64,000 nt of DNA. It comes from Heligmosomoides polygyrus polygyrus. Taxonomy: Eukaryota > Nematoda > Chromadorea > Rhabditida > Heligmosomidae. The translations under genes were made by a program, and so were the position numbers. A model generated the notes under the pieces. That model saw only the letters and a list, made by a program, of their open reading frames with translations, was not told the origin of the DNA and did not search any database. The stretch lies in assembly GCA_947396885.1 (NCBI GenBank), contig OX377201.1, forward strand, positions 8,046,934 to 8,110,933. Direction: 5' to 3'. Of this stretch, positions 62,341 to 64,000 are shown piece after piece (position 1 is the first letter of the stretch; every line of letters begins with the position of its first letter).

Positions 62341-62601
62341 ATGCAGCAGAACAGAGGATTCTCCGTCTACGTTGGCAATCTGCCGTACGAGACCACCGAG
62401 GAGTCTATCGGGCAGATGTTCAGTCAGGCTGGCCAGGTCACCAACGTACGCATCGTCACCGATCGCGAGACCGGACGTCCGAAAGGCTTCGGCTTCTGCG
62501 AGTTCACCGACGAGGCCGGCGCTCAGAATGCTGTGAACCAGTTCAATGGAATGGACTTCAACGGTCGTTCAATACGCGTGAACTTCGCCAGCAAGAATTG
62601 A
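62341..62601 (+). CDS. Small single-RRM RNA-binding protein (copy 2)
   Basis: Intact 86-aa paralogue of the 52447 gene; 71 of 80 residues from FSVYVGN to the end are identical and most changes are conservative (T/S, L/M, L/I). RNP2 VYVGNL and RNP1 KGFGFCEF are unchanged. I start at ATG 62341, right after a CAACAACAACCACG leader, because the upstream in-frame ATG at 62293 would add a low-complexity TTTT segment not present in copy 1. The N-terminal tag differs (MQQNRG against MAMQGQR), while the RRM is under evident constraint. CstF-64-like RRM family; function otherwise unknown. Confidence 0.9.
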   Translation: MQQNRGFSVYVGNLPYETTEESIGQMFSQAGQVTNVRIVTDRETGRPKGFGFCEFTDEAGAQNAVNQFNGMDFNGRSIRVNFASKN

Positions 62602-63080
62602 TCTCAGTTTGAATTTTGTCGCCTTTTACAGATGACTTAAACTATGACTCGACTATGGCATTTTTTATTGTTGTCGTTGTACAAATCGGCAAATGAATCT
62701 CGTGTTATGACTAGCTTGTTGACGCATATGGATCCTAGAAAAGGGATAATATGATAAACGACAAAAGATAGAAAGGAAGTATGAAATTATCTTGGAATTT
62801 ATTAGTAAAATAATATCGAAACTAAACGTTCTGGGTTTAAATGTACCCATGTTGCCCATTGGCTTAGAATACTTTTACCTGAGTGTATCCACCGTGCCTA
62901 ATGTTGCAGAATTCACTCAACAGAATGCACCGAAAGTGACTAGCGGTTCAGAAATCCCTCAATGATAGCACATTTGCTACAGTGTGATCTGAGTAAGTAG
63001 AAATTCCACCTAGCCCTTTTCAAATTCCACTAATTGAGAGGTGCTAATACGTTTTAAGACTGGAGCGGAAAATTATATAT
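62602..63080. other. 3' flank of RRM gene 2
   Basis: Probably 3' UTR then AT-rich intergenic DNA up to the mariner at 63081. Both RRM genes share GCATTTTTTATTGTTGTCG-like / TTTTTATGGTTGTCATTG bases about 60-90 nt after the stop. Confidence 0.4.
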
Positions 63081-63982
63081 TAGGTTGGTAAAAAGTCTTG
63101 CACCACAGCGTAATTTTTTTTTCAAAATTTTATTGCTTCTTTTGTGAGCGACTTCAATCTTCAAATACTTGCCATTTACATCTACTACTTTCTGCTATCT
63201 GCTGAGGAGATCACGAAATCCTTCCTCCCAGAATGAAGTCAGCTGTGACTTAAAGAAGTGCTCCACCTCAGATTCTAGTTCGGTTTGGTCGTTGAACCAC
63301 CCCTATCCCCTAGTTGTTGCTTGAGAGCTCGAAAGAGGTAGTAGTCCGATGGCGCAAGACCTGGCGAATACGGTGGGTGGGGCAGCTCCTCCCAACGAAG
63401 CTCCTGCAACTTCTGGCGAAACGACTTTGCAAAGTGGGGGCGAGCTTTGTCGTGAAGAAGGTAAACATTCCTCCGCCCCCGCCGTTTGCGCGACATGGCC
63501 TCGCTCAGCTTCTGCGGCTGAGTAGCGTAGATGTTTGCTGTTACTGCGGTGCCGTCGTCAAGGAGCTCATGATAGAGATTCCTTCAGAACCCCACCAACA
63601 GCACAGCATTACCTTTCTCTGGAGGATGTCCGCCTTGTGGTTGTGCTTCTCCTTGAGGGAGCCAATGGGCCTTCCGAGTATGGTTAACGAGGAAGACCCA
63701 GGATTCATCGTTGACGACGTTCTCGAGAAAGTGCTTATTACGGAAAAGAAGAAGGAGAGACTGAGCGATAGTCAGTCGCGAAGTCTTGTCCGAGTCACGG
63801 AGTCAGTCACACTTCACTACAGTCGTAGTATTTATATGCCCTCAAAAGCAAATTGCCATGTATGCGAAATATTCTAGAATCTTTGCGCTACAGCTGCGTA
63901 GCACCAAACAGTCCTTAGAAGTTCCCGTTAAATTTCGAAAAATTTTCAAAATTTTTGGTGCAAGACTTTTTCACCAACCTAA
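63081..63982 (-). mobile_element. Mariner element (lineage 4), internally deleted
   Basis: Termini TTAGGTTGGTAAAAAGTCTT and inverted TTAGGTTGGTGAAAAAGTCT, 902 bp apart. The minus strand at 63275-63496 encodes LLHDKARPH and YSPGLAPSDYYLF, with the two Asp 34 residues apart. The N-terminal half of the transposase is mostly gone, so it is non-autonomous. Confidence 0.9.
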
Positions 63983-64000
63983 TAGAATGATTTGTTGCGA

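Noticed and set aside
63314..63877. 187-codon plus-strand frame
   Set aside because: Antisense of the mariner lineage 4 transposase and its flank; composition is a shadow of the minus-strand coding.
1..64000. CRISPR arrays, bacterial operons, rRNA genes
   Set aside because: No regularly spaced repeats, no ribosome-binding-site spaced gene strings, and no rRNA-like sequence were seen; the DNA is clearly eukaryotic.

Overview
The window is eukaryotic and most likely from a nematode. Genes are split by many short introns (about 43-75 bp when free of insertions), acceptors are mostly TTTCAG, TTTAG or CTTCAG, the largest gene has a plausible trans-splice acceptor 17 nt before its ATG, and the repeats are the usual nematode mix of mariner, RTE, tRNA-derived SINEs and many MITE or foldback elements. 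Species cannot be fixed from sequence alone. No bacterial features (operons, CRISPR, rRNA) and no convincing functional tRNA gene were seen.

Four host genes are supported. (1) At 2956-4883 (+), six exons encode a 250-aa secreted protein with a signal peptide, a Ser-Gly-Glu repeat typical of glycosaminoglycan attachment sites, an internally duplicated motif and 18 cysteines; it resembles a nematode chondroitin-proteoglycan core. (2) At 6089-48266 (-), one gene fills two thirds of the window: a complete PSME4/PA200/Blm10 proteasome activator. I could resolve 46 exons whose phases agree throughout (5721 nt, 1906 codons plus stop), ending in the proteasome-docking tripeptide YYA. (3, 4) At 52447-52710 and 62341-62601 (+), two small intronless single-RRM proteins, 71 of 80 aligned residues identical, share a conserved TATA promoter block and form a direct duplicate pair 10 kb apart.

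The rest is transposable elements, mostly inside PSME4 introns. They include an RTE retrotransposon with an intact 1007-aa ORF and an identical 16-bp target duplication (40780-43955); four mariner lineages; about 20 copies of a tRNA-derived SINE (SINE-A) plus two other tRNA-like SINE families; a LINE fragment; and at least nine families of MITE or foldback elements. Several PSME4 introns are a normal 40-95 bp intron plus exactly one MITE. Two places show datable nesting through target duplications: a 350-bp palindrome inside a MITE (16331-17035, with an uninterrupted relative at 27762-28050), and a stack of mariner, TIR element, SINE, LINE, SINE and foldback at 58651-61943. Region by region: 1-2950 repeats; 2956-4883 proteoglycan gene; 4890-6088 intergenic with a SINE; 6089-48266 PSME4 and its intronic elements; 48300-52180 SINEs and an RTE tail; 52185-52710 RRM gene 1; 53022-62090 transposon-dense intergenic DNA; 62094-62601 RRM gene 2; 63081-63982 mariner.
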